In this document: in pieces, positions 63,929 to 64,000 of the stretch | Position numbering within the stretch: the stretch's first letter is position 1 | How the letters are laid out: each line of letters begins with the position of its first letter | NCBI RefSeq assembly: GCF_000312445.1 | Contig: NZ_HE997182.1 | Span: 298,913-362,912, forward strand | DNA: 64,000 nucleotides | Reading direction: 5' to 3' | Source of the DNA: Phocaeicola abscessus CCUG 55929 | Lineage (GTDB): Bacteria; Bacteroidota; Bacteroidia; Bacteroidales; Bacteroidaceae | Made by a program: the position numbers and the translations under genes | Notes under the pieces: model-generated | Seen by the model: the letters and a program-made list of their open reading frames with translations, nothing else | What the model was told of the DNA's origin: nothing | Database searches by the model: none

Positions 63929-64000
63929 TGTCCCGTTAAAATTGGGAATTGGTCTTTGAAATAATTGAAATATAGTCTTTTACAAGCGTTTTTATGGTGC
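63929..64000. mobile_element. Start of an IS66-like element terminus (cut by the window edge)
   Basis: TGTCCCGTTAAAATTGGGA (63929-63947) repeats the first 14 bases of the left IS66 terminus at 31778 (TGTCCCGTTAAAAT) in the same orientation, then diverges. It is probably another insertion sequence of that group that continues to the right of the window. No coding part is visible. Confidence 0.5.

Noticed and set aside
1..64000. CRISPR arrays, tRNA or rRNA genes
   Set aside because: No spaced exact repeats of CRISPR type, no cloverleaf with a T-loop GTTCGA context, and no rRNA segments were found by eye; the only regular array (12491) is short, palindromic and degenerate.

Overview
The window looks like a Bacteroidales chromosome (Bacteroides/Parabacteroides/Tannerella-like). 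The reasons are SusC/SusD with an ECF sigma/FecR pair, a GH92 mannosidase, a hybrid two-component regulator, a fimbrillin-type lipoprotein, Bacteroidales-type mobilisation genes, and repeated -7 promoter boxes of the form TAnnTTTG. I cannot fix the genus from the sequence. There is no rRNA, tRNA or CRISPR array that I can see.

Positions 1-21617 are a fairly GC-rich, well-ordered core segment. A polysaccharide-utilisation locus (sigma factor, FecR anti-sigma, SusC, SusD cut by the window edge) reads leftwards. Between fecR and susC there is a promoter box followed by a perfect intrinsic terminator on the opposite strand, the layout of a DonS-type antisense RNA. Next come mtnN-luxS (S-adenosylhomocysteine recycling), the divergent yfhO-like/GH92 pair, an array of 43-bp palindromic repeats, a leftward surface-glycan cluster (five glycosyltransferases and a flippase with a G9 tract), metG, and the 3' stub of comM.

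From about 21620 onward the DNA is AT-rich and accessory. It contains an intact IS4-type element with a 9-bp target duplication, a small leader-like protein plus a GLUG-repeat fimbrillin lipoprotein, a cysteine-rich mini-protein, and an operon of two DUF1680 glycosidases plus a mutarotase. Then come an IS66-type element and a truncated IS4-type transposase. A degenerate copy of a relaxase 3' region lies directly against a 1688-residue STAND ATPase with an N-terminal nuclease-like domain (Avs-like antiphage protein); the related intact relaxase lies on the other side of it.

The mobilisable element (about 40.9-53.5 kb) holds a MobV relaxase, a strongly structured probable oriT region, a primase with an in-frame TAG, VapE, an ISL3 insertion in a terminator, two excisionase-like proteins, a DUF3644 protein, a four-gene operon that looks like alkylation/carbonyl defence, and a frameshifted, truncated IntDOT-like integrase. 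The integrase remnant is bracketed by a 22-bp direct repeat. The lesions suggest that the element can no longer move by itself.

The right end (53.9-63.9 kb) is glycan utilisation again: a hybrid two-component regulator with a G9 tract in its signal peptide, a divergent DUF2961(GH172)-PHP fusion broken by one TAA codon, and a large putative glycosidase ending in an FGE-fold domain without catalytic cysteines. With the DUF1680 operon on the other side of the mobile block this could be one arabinan/fructan-type locus split by insertions. The last 72 bases start with an IS66-like terminus.
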